A stretch of DNA of 64,000 nucleotides from Acidimicrobiales bacterium (GCA_025456085.1 JALOLF010000003.1:1-64000); one strand, 5' to 3'. Shown: positions 50,982 through 61,447, counted from the stretch's first letter. Translations and numbers: made by a program. Notes: generated by a model from the letters alone, not told the origin.

Positions 50982-51775
50982 CCGCCGACGCCGCCGACGC
51001 CGCCGGCGCGCCGGCTCCTCGCTTCCAGGTAGGCGAGGGCGGTGGCACGGGCCTCCGGGTCGGCGAGGGAGGCGACGAGCAAGGTGGCGTCGACGCCGGC
51101 GCCCGCGGTCGACGCCAGCGCCTCGGTGGCGGCGTGGACCTGGCGCTTGGTGGTCTCCAGCACCACGGCGGCCCTGTCGGCCAACACGGCGGCCAGCGCC
51201 TCGGCCTCGCCGTCGATGCGGTCGGACGGCACGACGCGGTTGAGCAGACCCAGTCGGCGGGCCTCGTCGGCGTCGAAGGGCCGGCAGGTCAGCACCAGCT
51301 CGGTGGTGGCGGCCGGGCCGATCTCGCGCACCAGGCGGGGGATGCCGCCCCAGGCCAGGGGGATGCCCAGGTCGGCCTCGGGGATCGAGAAGACGGCGTC
51401 GTCGCTGGCCAGGCGCAGGTCGCACGAGGCGGCCAGCACCAACCCGCCGCCGACGCAGTGTCCGTGCACGGCGGCGATCGTGAGCGGCCGGGTGGTGCCG
51501 ATGGCCTCCGCCATGCGTCGGCCGAGGTCGGCCACCGTGCGAGGGTCGTCGACCGGGTCGGCGAAGGCGCCGAGGTCGAACCCGGCGCAGAACGCCCGGC
51601 CCTGGCCACGAACCACCACGACCTTCACCTCCCGGGCGTCGTCGAGGTGGCGCGCCGCCTCGACGAGCTCGCGCAGCAGCGTGGGGCTCAGGGCGTTCAG
51701 CCGGTCGGGCCGGCGCAGCGTCAGGCGGGCGACGGGCCCGTCGACGTCCAGGGACAGACAGGTGAAGTCGGGCAT
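50957..51775 (-). CDS. Enoyl-CoA hydratase/isomerase family protein
   Basis: The 272-residue crotonase has AFCAGFDLGAF and HGHCVGGGLVLAASCDL as oxyanion motifs and FSIPEADLGIPLAWGGIPRL. The first Glu position is Val, the second (in IPE) is conserved. It follows the P450 gene by 11 bases on the minus strand and may belong to the ferredoxin-P450 unit, in which case it would process an oxidised acyl-CoA. The C-terminal GGVGGVGG tail is low complexity. Confidence 0.88.
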   Translation of the reverse strand: MPDFTCLSLDVDGPVARLTLRRPDRLNALSPTLLRELVEAARHLDDAREVKVVVVRGQGRAFCAGFDLGAFADPVDDPRTVADLGRRMAEAIGTTRPLTIAAVHGHCVGGGLVLAASCDLRLASDDAVFSIPEADLGIPLAWGGIPRLVREIGPAATTELVLTCRPFDADEARRLGLLNRVVPSDRIDGEAEALAAVLADRAAVVLETTKRQVHAATEALASTAGAGVDATLLVASLADPEARATALAYLEARSRRAGGVGGVGGQPPSGSS

Positions 51776-51786
51776 GGGGCGACCGG

Positions 51787-52986
51787 TCAGCCGACTCGGA
51801 TGGGCAGGGTGCGCGGTCCCCGCACCTGACCGCCCGACCACGTGACGGCGTCGGGGTCGGCCAACTCGAACACGGGCACGCGCGCCAGCCACACCTCCAG
51901 TGCGACCCGCAGCTCCATGCGGGCCAGGTTCGAGCCCACGCAGCGGTGGATGCCGAGGCCGAAGGCGGCGTGGCGGTTCTCGGCCCGATCCAGCACCACC
52001 TCGTCGGCCCGGTCGAACACCTCCGGGTCGCGGTTGGCCGACGGGAAGGGCAGCAGCACCCACTCCTCGGCCTTCATGGGGCAGCCCTGGAACTCGACGT
52101 CGTCCTTCACGAGGCGGGCCATGGTGACGGGGGCGTAGAACCGCAGCAGCTCCTCGACCGCCGTCGGCAGCAGGTCGGGCTCGTCGACCAGGCGCTGGCG
52201 GTGCTCGGGATGTGCGGCCAGGTGCCACAACGACGCACCGATGGCGCTCCACGTGGTGTCGATGCCGGCGATGAGCAGCAGCACGATCGAGCCCCGGATG
52301 TGTTCGGGGTTGAGGGGCCGACCGTCCATCTCCGCCTGGAGCAGGAAGGTGGTCAGGTCGTCGCGCGGGTTGGCCATGTGGTCCCGGATCTGGGCGCTGA
52401 GGTAGGCGTCGAGCAGGCCGAAGTTCTCCATGCGCTTCTCCACCGGCAGGTCGACCGACTCCAGCGTGTTGTGCACGAACAGCCGGAACTGGTCGGCGTC
52501 CTCGGGTGGGAAGCCCAGCATCTCGGCGATGATGCGCACGGGGATGTGCTGCGCGTAGTCGGTCGCCCCGTCGATCACGGCGTTGCCGGCCGCGGCGTCG
52601 AGGAGCCCCTCGCAGTAGGCGCGGGTGAACGGTTCGAGCGCGGCGACGGCCTTGGGGGAGAACGCGGGCAGCAGCAGCCGCCGTGCCTCGTGGTGGAACG
52701 GGGGATCCGAGGAGATGGGCGGCGCGATGCCCTGGGGGGCGGGGATCAGCGGTCGACCTTCGGTCACCACCACGCTGCGGGAGGTGAAGTGCTCGGTGTC
52801 GTAGGCGACGGCGGCCACGTCCTCGTGCCGGGTCGGCAACCACACCCCGCCGTAGCGCTCGGAGTGGGCGATGGGGCAGCTCGACCGCAGCTCGTCCCAG
52901 ATGCGGGGTGCCTCGGCCGCCCACACGGGATCGGCGTGGTCGAAGTCGGTGGCCCAGTCGGTGACGGGAGCGTGGTGACCGGTCAC
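51787..52986 (-). CDS. Cytochrome P450
   Basis: The 399-residue P450 has the I-helix AGIDTT (240-245), ExxR (Glu279 to Arg282), and FGLGIHRCVGSNLARMEL with haem ligand Cys349. Its GTG start overlaps the ferredoxin stop by four bases (GTGA), so the two proteins are made together. The substrate may be a steroid or fatty-acid type compound, judging from the neighbouring crotonase. It is distinct from the P450 at 27242 (different substrate-recognition regions). Confidence 0.95.
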   Translation of the reverse strand: MTGHHAPVTDWATDFDHADPVWAAEAPRIWDELRSSCPIAHSERYGGVWLPTRHEDVAAVAYDTEHFTSRSVVVTEGRPLIPAPQGIAPPISSDPPFHHEARRLLLPAFSPKAVAALEPFTRAYCEGLLDAAAGNAVIDGATDYAQHIPVRIIAEMLGFPPEDADQFRLFVHNTLESVDLPVEKRMENFGLLDAYLSAQIRDHMANPRDDLTTFLLQAEMDGRPLNPEHIRGSIVLLLIAGIDTTWSAIGASLWHLAAHPEHRQRLVDEPDLLPTAVEELLRFYAPVTMARLVKDDVEFQGCPMKAEEWVLLPFPSANRDPEVFDRADEVVLDRAENRHAAFGLGIHRCVGSNLARMELRVALEVWLARVPVFELADPDAVTWSGGQVRGPRTLPIRVG

Positions 52987-53183
52987 GCCTCCTCCTCGAC
53001 GGTGATGGCGAACTCCGGGCAGTTGGCGGCCGCCAGCCGCGCCTTGTCCTCGAGCCCCGCCGGCACCGCACCATCGTGCAGTTCGTGGGCGTAGCCGTAG
53101 TCGTCCACGTCGAACAGCTCCGGCGCGAGCGCGTAGCAGCGGTTGTGGCCCTGGCACTTGTCCCCATCGACGGTGACGCGCAC
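52983..53183 (-). CDS. Ferredoxin, [3Fe-4S]-type with His in the cluster motif
   Basis: The 66-residue ferredoxin has Cys10-x2-His13-x2-Cys16 and a distal Cys55-Pro56. The second position of the usual four-Cys pattern is His, which is a known variant among actinobacterial P450 partners and would bind a [3Fe-4S] or altered cluster. It delivers electrons to the P450 translated after it with a four-base overlap. The GTG at 53183 starts the unit. Confidence 0.93.
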   Translation of the reverse strand: MRVTVDGDKCQGHNRCYALAPELFDVDDYGYAHELHDGAVPAGLEDKARLAAANCPEFAITVEEEA

Positions 53184-53316
53184 GATCCCCCTCCGGTCGG
53201 CGAACGGCGCCGCGCTCCCCGGCGCGACGGCACCACCCTAAGGCAACCGACGTGGCTCCGGCGCCCTCGCAGAGGATGCACGCGTCCTGTCCGGGGGGAG
53301 GGACGAGAGGGGAGCG

Positions 53317-54600
53317 ATGACCGACACACTCGTGCGCCCGGTCGGCGACGATGAACCGGCGCACCAGCCGACCGCCGCGGACCGGTTCGATCTCGGGCCG
53401 CCCGGACGGGTCGTGCTCGCTGCCCTCGCCGCCGGTGCCGGCGTCATCCACCTGGTGATGTTCCCCTCGCATCTGGGCGAGTCGACGGTGGAGGGCCTGG
53501 GGTTCGCGCTGGCCGGCTGGGTCCAGGTCGCCCTGGCCGTCGGTCTCCTGCTGCGCCCCGCGCGTCGGCTGCTCGCGCTGGGCGCCACGGCGACTGCGGC
53601 CCTGCTCGTCGTCTGGGCCGTGAGCCGCACCGTCGGCTTGCCGTTCGGCGCCCACGCCGGCCACCAGGAGTCGGCGTCGCTCGTCGACCTGACCACCGTC
53701 GGCCTCGAGGTGGGGTTCCTGGTGGGGGCCGCCGTGTGGTCGCGCCACCCGCGCCTGGGCGTCGTCGGCCCCGACCGAGGGCGGCTCCTGGGTGGGGCGA
53801 CGGCGCTGGCGGTGCTGGCGGTGACGACCTTCGCGCTGGCGTCGCCCAGCGCCCGGGACCACGCCGCGGGCAGCCACGGCGACCACGGACTCGCCACCGA
53901 CGGCCACGACCACGGCGGCGACACCGTCGCCGCGGACGACAACGGGCTGTCGCTGCTCACCAACGGCCACCAGCACGCCACCGGCGAGGAGCCCCTCGAC
54001 ACCGCCACCCGGGCCGCCCTCACCGGGCAGCTGTCCCAGACGGCGGTCCTGGTCGAGCGCTACCCGACCGCAGCCGACGCCGAGGCCGCCGGCTACCGAC
54101 GTGCCGGACCCTACGCCCCCGGACTCGGCGCCCACTACGTGCCGTTCGACGACTACGTCGTCAACACCGACGGGGACATGGACCCCGAGGACCTCGTGGC
54201 GCCGATCCTCATCTACGACGGCACGACACCGGACGCGCCCATCGCCGGCTACATGTTCACCCACCTGGGCGAGGAGGCTCCGGAGGGCTTCCCCGGGCCC
54301 AACGACCACTGGCACTTCCACACCAACGTGTGCCTCACGACCTCACCCGACGGCCACGTCGACGCGCCGCTGGGAGCCGACCGCGAGGTGACGAAGGAGC
54401 AGTGCGACGCCTACGGCGGCGAGTTGATCGCCAACACCGGCACCATGGTCCACGTGTGGAGCGTGCCGGGCTACGAGTCGTCGCGGGGCCTTTTCAGCGA
54501 GGTCAACCCGGCCCTGGACTGCGAGGACGGCACCTACTACATGATCCCCATCGAGGAGCTGGGCGACAAGACGACGTTGTGTCGTGCGCAGAAGGGCTGA
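53317..54600 (+). CDS. Polytopic membrane protein with His-rich segment, unknown function
   Basis: The 427-residue protein has about five membrane segments (around 32-52, 62-80, 85-106, 126-143, 156-176). A His/Asp-rich stretch follows at about 182-228 (HAAGSHGDHGLATDGHDHGG, then NGHQHATG), likely metal-binding, and a soluble C-terminal domain (about 230-427) with PNDHWHFHTNVCL and Cys-containing tail (QCDAYGG, DCEDGTYYM, TLCRA). The HWHFH core could hold a metal ion such as copper or nickel. I do not recognise the family. GAGAGGGGAGCG precedes the ATG at 53317. Confidence 0.75.
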   Translation: MTDTLVRPVGDDEPAHQPTAADRFDLGPPGRVVLAALAAGAGVIHLVMFPSHLGESTVEGLGFALAGWVQVALAVGLLLRPARRLLALGATATAALLVVWAVSRTVGLPFGAHAGHQESASLVDLTTVGLEVGFLVGAAVWSRHPRLGVVGPDRGRLLGGATALAVLAVTTFALASPSARDHAAGSHGDHGLATDGHDHGGDTVAADDNGLSLLTNGHQHATGEEPLDTATRAALTGQLSQTAVLVERYPTAADAEAAGYRRAGPYAPGLGAHYVPFDDYVVNTDGDMDPEDLVAPILIYDGTTPDAPIAGYMFTHLGEEAPEGFPGPNDHWHFHTNVCLTTSPDGHVDAPLGADREVTKEQCDAYGGELIANTGTMVHVWSVPGYESSRGLFSEVNPALDCEDGTYYMIPIEELGDKTTLCRAQKG

Positions 54601-54637
54601 GGAGCGTGGCGAGTAGGGGATAGGTGGGTGTCGGCGC

Positions 54638-54643
54638 TAGCCT
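54638..54643 (+). promoter_or_regulatory. Putative -10 box of typA
   Basis: TAGCCT lies nine bases before the GTG at 54653 and no ribosome-binding site is visible between, so a leaderless transcript is likely. Confidence 0.3.
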
Positions 54644-54652
54644 CTTCCCTTC

Positions 54653-56488
54653 GTGCCCACCGACCCGACCGCCCTCCGCAACGTCGCGCTCGTCGCCCAC
54701 GTCGACCACGGCAAGACCACCCTCGTCGACGCCATGCTGCGATCGACGGGGGTGTTCGCCAGCCATGAACTTCTCACCGACCGGGTCATGGACTCCGTCG
54801 ACCAGGAGCGCGAACGCGGCATCACCATCCTCGCCAAGGCGGCGTCCGTGCAGTGGGGCGACGTGCGCATCAACCTCGTGGACACGCCGGGCCACGCCGA
54901 CTTCGGGGGCGAGGTCGAGCGGGCCCTGGCCCTCGTCGACGGGGTGCTGCTGCTGGTGGACGCCGCCGAGGGACCGTTGCCCCAGACGCGCTACGTGCTC
55001 TCCAAGGCGCTCGACGCGGGTCTCCCCGCGGTCGTGGTGTTGAACAAGGTCGATCGGGCCGACGCCCGTCCGGAGGAGGTCCTGCACGAGATCGAGGAGC
55101 TGTTCCTGGATCTCGAGGCTCCCGACGACCTGCTCGACTTCCCCATCGTGTCCGCCGTGGCCCGCGAGGGTCGTGCCGTGATCGGGGTGGGCATGCCCGC
55201 ACCCGACGCCGACCTGGCGCCGCTGCTCGACACGGTCGTGGCCCACGTGCCGCCACCGGGCGGAGATCCGGCGGCGCCGCTGCAGGCCCTGGTCACGAAC
55301 CTCGACGCCTCGGATTACCTGGGTCGACTGGCCGTGGGTCGCGTGGTGCAGGGCACGATGCGGCGCGGCGACACGGTGGCGCTGCTCGACGAGGAGACCG
55401 CCGAGGGCCAGGCGCCCCTGAAGCGACGGTTGAGCGGCCTGCTGGGTTTCGAAGGGCTGCGACGGGTGGATGCCGACGAGCGCGGCGCGGGCGACCTGTT
55501 CGTGGTGGCGGGCTTCCCGGAGGTGGAGATCGGCGACACCTTCGCCGACCCGCAGCAGCCCGTACCCCTGGCCCGCCTGAGCGTGGACGAGCCCGTGCTG
55601 CGCATGACCTTCGCGGTGAACACCTCGCCGCTGGCCGGCAAGGACGGGCGCTATCTGACGTCCCGGCACCTGCGTGAGCGCCTCGATCGCGAGGTGCTCG
55701 GCAACGTGTCGATCCGTCTGGCCGACACGGACTCCCCCGACGTGATCGAGGTCGCCGGACGGGGCGAGCTGCAGCTCGCGGTGCTCATCGAGTCGATGCG
55801 ACGCGAGGGCTACGAGCTGCAGGTGAGCCGGCCGGAGGTCGTGTTGCGCGAGATCGACGGTCACCGCCACGAGCCCCTCGAGCGAGGGGTGACCGACGTG
55901 CCCGACGAGCACGTGGGCACCGTCACACAGGCGCTGGCACCCCGCAAGGGTCGCGTCGTGGACCTGCGTCCGGGCGATCCGGGTCGCACGGTGATCACCT
56001 GGGAGGCGCCGGCGCGGGGCCTCATCGGGTTCCGGGGTCTGCTGCTCACCCTCACCCGGGGCACCGCCCTGCTGCACACCCACCACGCCGGCTGGGTGCC
56101 CTGGGCGGGCGAGCTGCCCCACCGCCAGGGCGGAGCCATGATCGCCGACCGTTCGGGTCCGGTGACCACCCACGCCCTCGACAACCTGCAGGCTCGTGGC
56201 GAGTTCTTCGTGAAACCGGGCGACGACGTCTACGAGGGCATGGTCGTCGGGGAGTCCGCCCGGGGCGAGGACATGGTGGTCAACGTCTGCCGGGCCAAGG
56301 AGAAGACCAACATCCGCACCCACTCCCACGACGAGGCCGCCAAGCTGGCCCCGCCCCGGGAGGTCACGCTCGAGACGGCGATCGAGTTCATCGCCGAGGA
56401 CGAGCTGGTCGAGGTCACCCCGGCCGCCATCCGGGTGCGCAAGCGCCTGCTGGCCGAGGCCGACCGTCGCCGCCAGCGCAAGCGGTAG
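54653..56488 (+). CDS. typA: Ribosome-associated GTPase TypA/BipA
   Basis: The 611-residue translational GTPase has G1 AHVDHGKT (15-22), the switch motif [23 protein letters not shown], and NKVDRAD. Domain II/III, the EF-G-like domain V and the BipA-specific C-terminal domain ([19 protein letters not shown], about 545-563) follow. TypA is involved in ribosome assembly and stress adaptation. Length and motifs are complete. The GTG start is supported by leaderless -10 spacing. Confidence 0.97.
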   Translation: MPTDPTALRNVALVAHVDHGKTTLVDAMLRSTGVFASHELLTDRVMDSVDQERERGITILAKAASVQWGDVRINLVDTPGHADFGGEVERALALVDGVLLLVDAAEGPLPQTRYVLSKALDAGLPAVVVLNKVDRADARPEEVLHEIEELFLDLEAPDDLLDFPIVSAVAREGRAVIGVGMPAPDADLAPLLDTVVAHVPPPGGDPAAPLQALVTNLDASDYLGRLAVGRVVQGTMRRGDTVALLDEETAEGQAPLKRRLSGLLGFEGLRRVDADERGAGDLFVVAGFPEVEIGDTFADPQQPVPLARLSVDEPVLRMTFAVNTSPLAGKDGRYLTSRHLRERLDREVLGNVSIRLADTDSPDVIEVAGRGELQLAVLIESMRREGYELQVSRPEVVLREIDGHRHEPLERGVTDVPDEHVGTVTQALAPRKGRVVDLRPGDPGRTVITWEAPARGLIGFRGLLLTLTRGTALLHTHHAGWVPWAGELPHRQGGAMIADRSGPVTTHALDNLQARGEFFVKPGDDVYEGMVVGESARGEDMVVNVCRAKEKTNIRTHSHDEAAKLAPPREVTLETAIEFIAEDELVEVTPAAIRVRKRLLAEADRRRQRKR

Positions 56489-56494
56489 GGACGG

Positions 56495-56761
56495 CTACTC
56501 GACCTGGAGCTGGGTCATGAGCTCGGCCTTGCGCTCCTCGAAGGTGTCGAAGTCGACCACGCCGTCGTCGAAGTCCTGGTGGAGCTTCGCCAGCTGCGCG
56601 AGCACGGCGCCCTGGTCGCCGGCGGGTGTGGTCGTGGTCTCGTCGTCGCCGCCGCTCTCGTCGGCGGTGCGGTCCTGTCGCTTCTCGCGCTTGGCCGCAG
56701 CTCGCGCCTTCTTGGCGCGGTCGCGTTCACGCTTGTCGAAGCCGGTGCGCCTCGTTGCCAT
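56495..56761 (-). CDS. Small SHOCT-domain protein
   Basis: The 88-residue protein has a basic N-terminal half (RRTGFDKRERDRAKKARAAAKREKRQDR), an acidic linker, and a C-terminal SHOCT-type helix pair, LAQLAKLHQDFDDGVVDFDTFEERKAELM. The basic part may bind nucleic acid. It is 68 bases downstream of cspA on the same strand and may be co-transcribed. SHOCT domains are short oligomerisation or membrane-targeting modules; function is not known. Confidence 0.78.
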   Translation of the reverse strand: MATRRTGFDKRERDRAKKARAAAKREKRQDRTADESGGDDETTTTPAGDQGAVLAQLAKLHQDFDDGVVDFDTFEERKAELMTQLQVE

Positions 56762-56829
56762 CGTGGCTCCTTTCCGGACGCTGGCGACCACCCGGCGGTC
56801 GGGCGGTCGTTCGGCCGAACGGAGCGTCG

Positions 56830-57030
56830 TCAGGCGGGACGGACGTTCTGGGCCTCGTCGCCCTTGCGGCCCTGGCCCACGTCGAACACGACCTTCTGGC
56901 CCGCCTCCAGGGAACGGTAGCCCTGACCCTCGATGTTGGAGTAGTGCACGAACACGTCGGGGCCGTCTTCCCGGGAGATGAACCCGTAGCCCTTCTCCGC
57001 GTTGAAGAACTTCACGATGCCTTCGGCCAT
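56830..57030 (-). CDS. cspA: Cold-shock protein CspA-like
   Basis: The 66-residue protein is a single cold-shock domain: [12 protein letters not shown] contains RNP1 (KGYGFI) and [11 protein letters not shown] contains RNP2 (VFVHY). It binds single-stranded RNA or DNA as an RNA chaperone. The ATG at 57030 follows AGGCTGCC. About 110 bases separate it from the glycosidase stop at 57143; the region holds the promoter and a leader but no structure I can define. Confidence 0.96.
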   Translation of the reverse strand: MAEGIVKFFNAEKGYGFISREDGPDVFVHYSNIEGQGYRSLEAGQKVVFDVGQGRKGDEAQNVRPA

Positions 57031-57142
57031 GGCAGCCTGCCTTCGGATCTCGCGAGCAAGCCTGGATGACCACTCGACGTCGTTCGCTCGGAGTCTACCG
57101 AGCGACGGCGGCATCGGGCAGGTCCGTCGCCCACGGTTCCGC

Positions 57143-59824
57143 TCACGCGGTGCCGCGTCGAGCCAGGCTGACGACCAGATCGGCCACCAGGGCCGTCCAC
57201 CCCGTCTGGTGCGAGGCGCCGAGTCCCTCGCCGGTGTCGCCGTGGAAGAACTCGTGGAACCAGATGAGGTCCGCGCAGGCCGGATCGTCGGGGAAGACCC
57301 GCGACCCGCCCTCGCAGGGGCGCAGGCCGTCCTCGCCGGGCACGAAGAGCGAGACGAGTCGCCTCGAGAGGTCGTCGGCCACCGCGTCGAGCCCCACCTT
57401 GCGGCCGGAGCCGAACGGGTAGCGGACCTCCAGCCCCTCACCGAGGAATCGGGCCAGCCGCCGGATCGACTCGATCACGAGGAAGTTCACCGGGAACCAG
57501 ACCGGCCCGCGCCAGTTGGAGTTCCCGCCGAACAGGCGTGAGGTGGATTCGCCAGGGGCGTAGCTCACCTCGGAGCTGACCGGCCCGAGCTGCACCGTCA
57601 CCGGGTGCTCGAGGTGCCAGCGCGACAGCGAGCGCAGACCGTGCGGGGACAGGAATCGCTCCTCGTCGAACAGCCGCCGGCCCACCATCCGGATCTGGTC
57701 GATGCCCCCGAGGGAGATCACGACCCGGCTGCCCGCCTCGTCGTCGATCCGGGCCACGGTGGACGCGTACTCGGGGTAGTGCTCGAAGAAGGAACGGGCC
57801 CGCCGGTGGAACTCTCCCAACTGGGTGAGCTCGTCGGCCGATTCGGTGGCCAGGGCGAACAGCGGGATCACGCCCACCATCGAGCGGACCCGCAACGGCT
57901 GCGTGGTGCCGTCGGGGAGCCTCGCCAGGTCGTAGTAGAAGCCGTCGTCGTCGTCCCACAGGCCGCGGTCGTTCATGGCCCGCGAGATGAGGGCGAAGTG
58001 CTCGAGGAACTTGACCGCCATGTCCTCGTAGGCGCGGTCGTGCCGGGCGAGGACCAGCGCCACGTCGAGCATGTCGAGGCAGTACTTGGCCATCCACGCG
58101 GTGCCGTCGGACTGCTCGATCCATGCACCCTCGGGGAGGGGCTGGGAGCGGTTGAACGGACCGATGTTGTCGAGGCCGAGGAAGCCCCCCTCGAACACGT
58201 TGTTGCCGTCGGCGTCCTGGCGGTTGACCCACCAGGTGAAGTTCAACACCAGCTTGTTGAACATGCGGGCGAGGAAGGTGTGGTCACGCCCCCCGTCGAT
58301 CTCGAACACCCGCATCGTCGCCCAGGCCTGCACCGGTGGGTTGACGTCGGAGAAGTTCCACTCGTAGGCGGGCAGCGCCCCGTTGGCGTGCTGGTACCAC
58401 TCGCGGGTCAGCAGGAGGAGCTGGTCCTTGGCGAGCTCCGGGTCGACGTGGGCCAGCGCCACGCAGTGGAAGGCGAGGTCCCAGGAGGCGAACCACGGGT
58501 ACTCCCACTTGTCGGGCATGACGATGACGTCGTTGGCCTTGACGTGGGTCCACTCCCCGTTGCGGATCTCGCCGCGGCCGGGTGGTGGCGGCACGCGGTC
58601 GGGATCGCCGTCGAGCCACGCCTGCACGTCGTAGCGGTAGAACTGCTGGCTCCACAGCAGGCCGGCGAAGGCCTGGCGGGCCACGAGGCGATCGGCCGGT
58701 GGTGCCGTCGGAGGGATGACCGTGGCGTAGAACTCGTCGGCTTCGGCGCGTCGGTCCGCCATGGCGGCCTCGAACGACGCGCCCAGGTCGGGGGCGGTGG
58801 TGGCGGCGAGCGGGCCGCGCACCTCGGGTCCGGCGACGTACTCGGCGACGCGCTGCAGGCGCACCCGGACCTCGACCACCTCGTCGGGGTCGGCCTCCAG
58901 ACGGTGCCACCACGAGGCCTTCGTCCCCACCCCGTCGGGGTTCACGGTCGGCGCGCCAGCGACGACGTGATCGTTGATGCCGTCCTTGGGGAAGGGGGTG
59001 GCGTTGGGCGAGCCGTAGAGGCGCTCGGTGTTGGTCTCGTTCTCGCAGAACAGCCGGTCGGCCGGTCCGCCGGGGCCCGACGACGCCGCCACCCAGCGCC
59101 CGAGCCGGTAGTGGTCCACCGCGATCGCCGTGGGATCCGACGCGGCTCGCAGCTCCGACCGCGGGTACTCGGCGTTCCAGCCCCACACGTTGCGCACCCA
59201 CCACGTCGGCAGGAGGTGCAACGTGGCGCGCTCGGTGCTCGTGTTGCGGGCCCGGATGCGCATGCACAGGTCGTGGCTGTCGGCCTTGGCGTAGTCCACC
59301 GTCACGGCCCAGTAGCCCTGCTCGAACACGCCGGTGTCGACGAGCTCGTACTCCCGCTGGTCCTGGCCGCGTCGGGCGTTCTCGGCCACGAGGTCGGCGT
59401 AGGGGTACGTGTCTAAGGGGTAGTGGTAGCGCCACGACAGCCAGGAGTGCGTGGGCGTGGCGTCGACGTACCACCAGTACTCCTTGGCGTCCTCGCCGTG
59501 GTTGCCCTCGCTGTTGGTGAGACCGAACAGCCGCTCCTTGAGGATGGGGTCCTGCCCGTTCCACAGCGCCAGGCCCAGGCACATCCCCTGGCGGCGGTCG
59601 CACACCGAGGCGAGGCCGTCCTCGCCCCAGCGGTAGGCGTGGGAACGGGCCATGTCGTGGGTGACGTTGTTCCAGGCGTCGCCGTCGGCGCTGTAGTCCT
59701 CGCGGACGCTGCCCCAGGCCCGCTCCGACACGAAGGGCCCCCAGTCCCGCCAGCCGGGGAAGTCGAGGGTGTCGGAGGACGCGAGCCGCGCGTGCTCGCT
59801 GGTGCGGTGTGGATCGGTGCTCAC
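57143..59824 (-). CDS. GH63-like/MGH1-type glycoside hydrolase
   Basis: The 893-residue protein matches the family of bacterial GH63-like enzymes (mannosylglycerate/glucosyl hydrolases of the MGH1 type). An N-terminal beta-sandwich (to about 330) is followed by an (alpha/alpha)6 barrel with [15 protein letters not shown], where the Asp is the likely general acid, [18 protein letters not shown], and a C-terminal [20 protein letters not shown], where a Glu is the likely base. It probably cleaves a glucose or mannose residue from a small glycoside or glycan. Start GTG at 59824. It is divergent from the M32 peptidase gene. Confidence 0.85.
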   Translation of the reverse strand: MSTDPHRTSEHARLASSDTLDFPGWRDWGPFVSERAWGSVREDYSADGDAWNNVTHDMARSHAYRWGEDGLASVCDRRQGMCLGLALWNGQDPILKERLFGLTNSEGNHGEDAKEYWWYVDATPTHSWLSWRYHYPLDTYPYADLVAENARRGQDQREYELVDTGVFEQGYWAVTVDYAKADSHDLCMRIRARNTSTERATLHLLPTWWVRNVWGWNAEYPRSELRAASDPTAIAVDHYRLGRWVAASSGPGGPADRLFCENETNTERLYGSPNATPFPKDGINDHVVAGAPTVNPDGVGTKASWWHRLEADPDEVVEVRVRLQRVAEYVAGPEVRGPLAATTAPDLGASFEAAMADRRAEADEFYATVIPPTAPPADRLVARQAFAGLLWSQQFYRYDVQAWLDGDPDRVPPPPGRGEIRNGEWTHVKANDVIVMPDKWEYPWFASWDLAFHCVALAHVDPELAKDQLLLLTREWYQHANGALPAYEWNFSDVNPPVQAWATMRVFEIDGGRDHTFLARMFNKLVLNFTWWVNRQDADGNNVFEGGFLGLDNIGPFNRSQPLPEGAWIEQSDGTAWMAKYCLDMLDVALVLARHDRAYEDMAVKFLEHFALISRAMNDRGLWDDDDGFYYDLARLPDGTTQPLRVRSMVGVIPLFALATESADELTQLGEFHRRARSFFEHYPEYASTVARIDDEAGSRVVISLGGIDQIRMVGRRLFDEERFLSPHGLRSLSRWHLEHPVTVQLGPVSSEVSYAPGESTSRLFGGNSNWRGPVWFPVNFLVIESIRRLARFLGEGLEVRYPFGSGRKVGLDAVADDLSRRLVSLFVPGEDGLRPCEGGSRVFPDDPACADLIWFHEFFHGDTGEGLGASHQTGWTALVADLVVSLARRGTA

Positions 59825-59891
59825 GGTGCGATGTCTAGCGGACTCGGCCGCGGGCCGTCGGCTGCGCTCCGGAGCTGGCCCGTCGGGTCCC

Positions 59892-59897
59892 TAGACT
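59892..59897 (+). promoter_or_regulatory. Putative -10 box of the M32 carboxypeptidase gene
   Basis: TAGACT lies seven bases before the ATG at 59905 and no ribosome-binding site intervenes, the spacing of a leaderless transcript. Confidence 0.35.
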
Positions 59898-59904
59898 CGC
59901 CGGG

Positions 59905-61425
59905 ATGAGCACCGAGCCCACCGATCCGACGCAGGCCTTCCTCGACCGATGGGCCGACATCGCGGCGCTCGAGCGGGCCAGCGCGGTGCTCGGCTGGGAC
60001 CAGGAGACGTGCATGCCCCCGGCCGGGCAGGCGTCCCGTGGCCGCACGCTGTCGGCGCTGGCCGGACTGCACCACGAGAAGCTCACGGATCCGTCGCTCG
60101 CCGAGCTGGTCGAGCAGGCGGGCGCGGTGGCCGAGCGCGGCTCGGCGGCCCACGCTCAGGTCCGAGAGGCCCAGCGCTGCATCAGGCGGGCCACCGCCGT
60201 GCCCGGCGAGCTCGCCCGCCGGGTGGCCGAGACCCAGAGCCGGTCGCTCGCGTCGTGGCAGCAGGCCCGCCGTGACGACGACTTCTCGGTCTTCGCGCCG
60301 GACCTCACCGAGATGGTGTCGCTGACCCGCGAGGTCGCCGACGCCCTCGTGGCGGCGGGTGTGGCGGCACGGCCCTACGACGCGCTGCTCGACGACTACG
60401 AGCCCGGCATGACCGAGCAGGACGTGGCGCCCGTGCTGGCCTCGCTCCGTGACCGGCTGAGCCCCCTGGTGCAGGCCGTGGCCGACAGCGGGGTGGTGGT
60501 CGACGAGGGCGTCGCCCACGGGACCTTCCCCGGGCCGGCGCAGGAGGCCTTCGCCCGTGAGGTGGCGGTGGCGCTGGGCTACGACTTCGCGGCCGGTCGC
60601 CTCGACGAGTCGGCCCACCCCTTCTCCACCGGCTTCGGCCCGGGCGACGTGCGCATCACCTGGCGCTGGCTCGACGACGACTTCCGCTCCGGCCTCTTCG
60701 GTGTCATGCACGAGACCGGTCACGCCCTGTACGAGCAGGGCCTGCCTGCGGCGTGGGACGGCACCCCCATCGGCGGGGCGGTCTCACTCGGTGTCCACGA
60801 GTCGCAGTCGCGCCTGTTCGAGAACCTGGTCGGTCGCAGCCGTGGGTTCTGGGAGTGGGCGCTGCCCCGGTTCCACGAGGCGTTCCCCGCCTCGGGCGAC
60901 GTGAGCCCGGACGCGCTGTGGCCCGCACTGCACACCACGCGGCCGTCGCTCGTCCGGGTGGAGGCCGACGAGGCCACCTACAACCTGCACATCGTGGCCC
61001 GCTTCGAGATCGAGCGTCGCCTGTTCGCCGGTGACGTCGACGTCCACGAGCTGCCCGAGCTGTGGGACGCCACCTACGACGAGCTGCTCGGCGTCCACGC
61101 GCCGACGCCCGCCGACGGGGTGTTGCAGGACATCCACTGGTCGATGGGCGCCTTCGGCTACTTCCCGACCTACACCCTGGGCAACCTGCTGTCGGCGCAG
61201 CTGTTCGCCGCGGCCGAGCGCGATCTCGGCCAGCTCGAGCCGCAGTTCGCCCGGGGCGAGTTCGGCCCCCTCCTGGGCTGGCTGCGCACCCACGTGCACG
61301 AGCACGCCAGCCGCTACCCGGCCCCGGAGCTGATCGAGCGGGCGACCGGCGCGCCGTTGGCCGCCGACGACTGGCTCGCCTACATCACGCGGACGGTGGC
61401 CGACGTCTACGGCGTCACCGTGTGA
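59905..61425 (+). CDS. Carboxypeptidase M32 (Taq family)
   Basis: The 506-residue metallopeptidase has HETGH (269-273) as zinc motif, followed by ALYEQGLPAAWDGTP, the downstream HESQSRLFENLVGRS with the third ligand Glu, and the C-terminal HWSMGAFGYFPTYTLGNLLSAQ block typical of M32. It removes C-terminal residues from peptides in the cytoplasm and requires Zn or Co. Length equals the family norm. It shares a divergent promoter region of about 80 bases with the glycosidase. Confidence 0.95.
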   Translation: MSTEPTDPTQAFLDRWADIAALERASAVLGWDQETCMPPAGQASRGRTLSALAGLHHEKLTDPSLAELVEQAGAVAERGSAAHAQVREAQRCIRRATAVPGELARRVAETQSRSLASWQQARRDDDFSVFAPDLTEMVSLTREVADALVAAGVAARPYDALLDDYEPGMTEQDVAPVLASLRDRLSPLVQAVADSGVVVDEGVAHGTFPGPAQEAFAREVAVALGYDFAAGRLDESAHPFSTGFGPGDVRITWRWLDDDFRSGLFGVMHETGHALYEQGLPAAWDGTPIGGAVSLGVHESQSRLFENLVGRSRGFWEWALPRFHEAFPASGDVSPDALWPALHTTRPSLVRVEADEATYNLHIVARFEIERRLFAGDVDVHELPELWDATYDELLGVHAPTPADGVLQDIHWSMGAFGYFPTYTLGNLLSAQLFAAAERDLGQLEPQFARGEFGPLLGWLRTHVHEHASRYPAPELIERATGAPLAADDWLAYITRTVADVYGVTV

Positions 61426-61447
61426 GCCCCCGAGGAGTCGTACGCCC

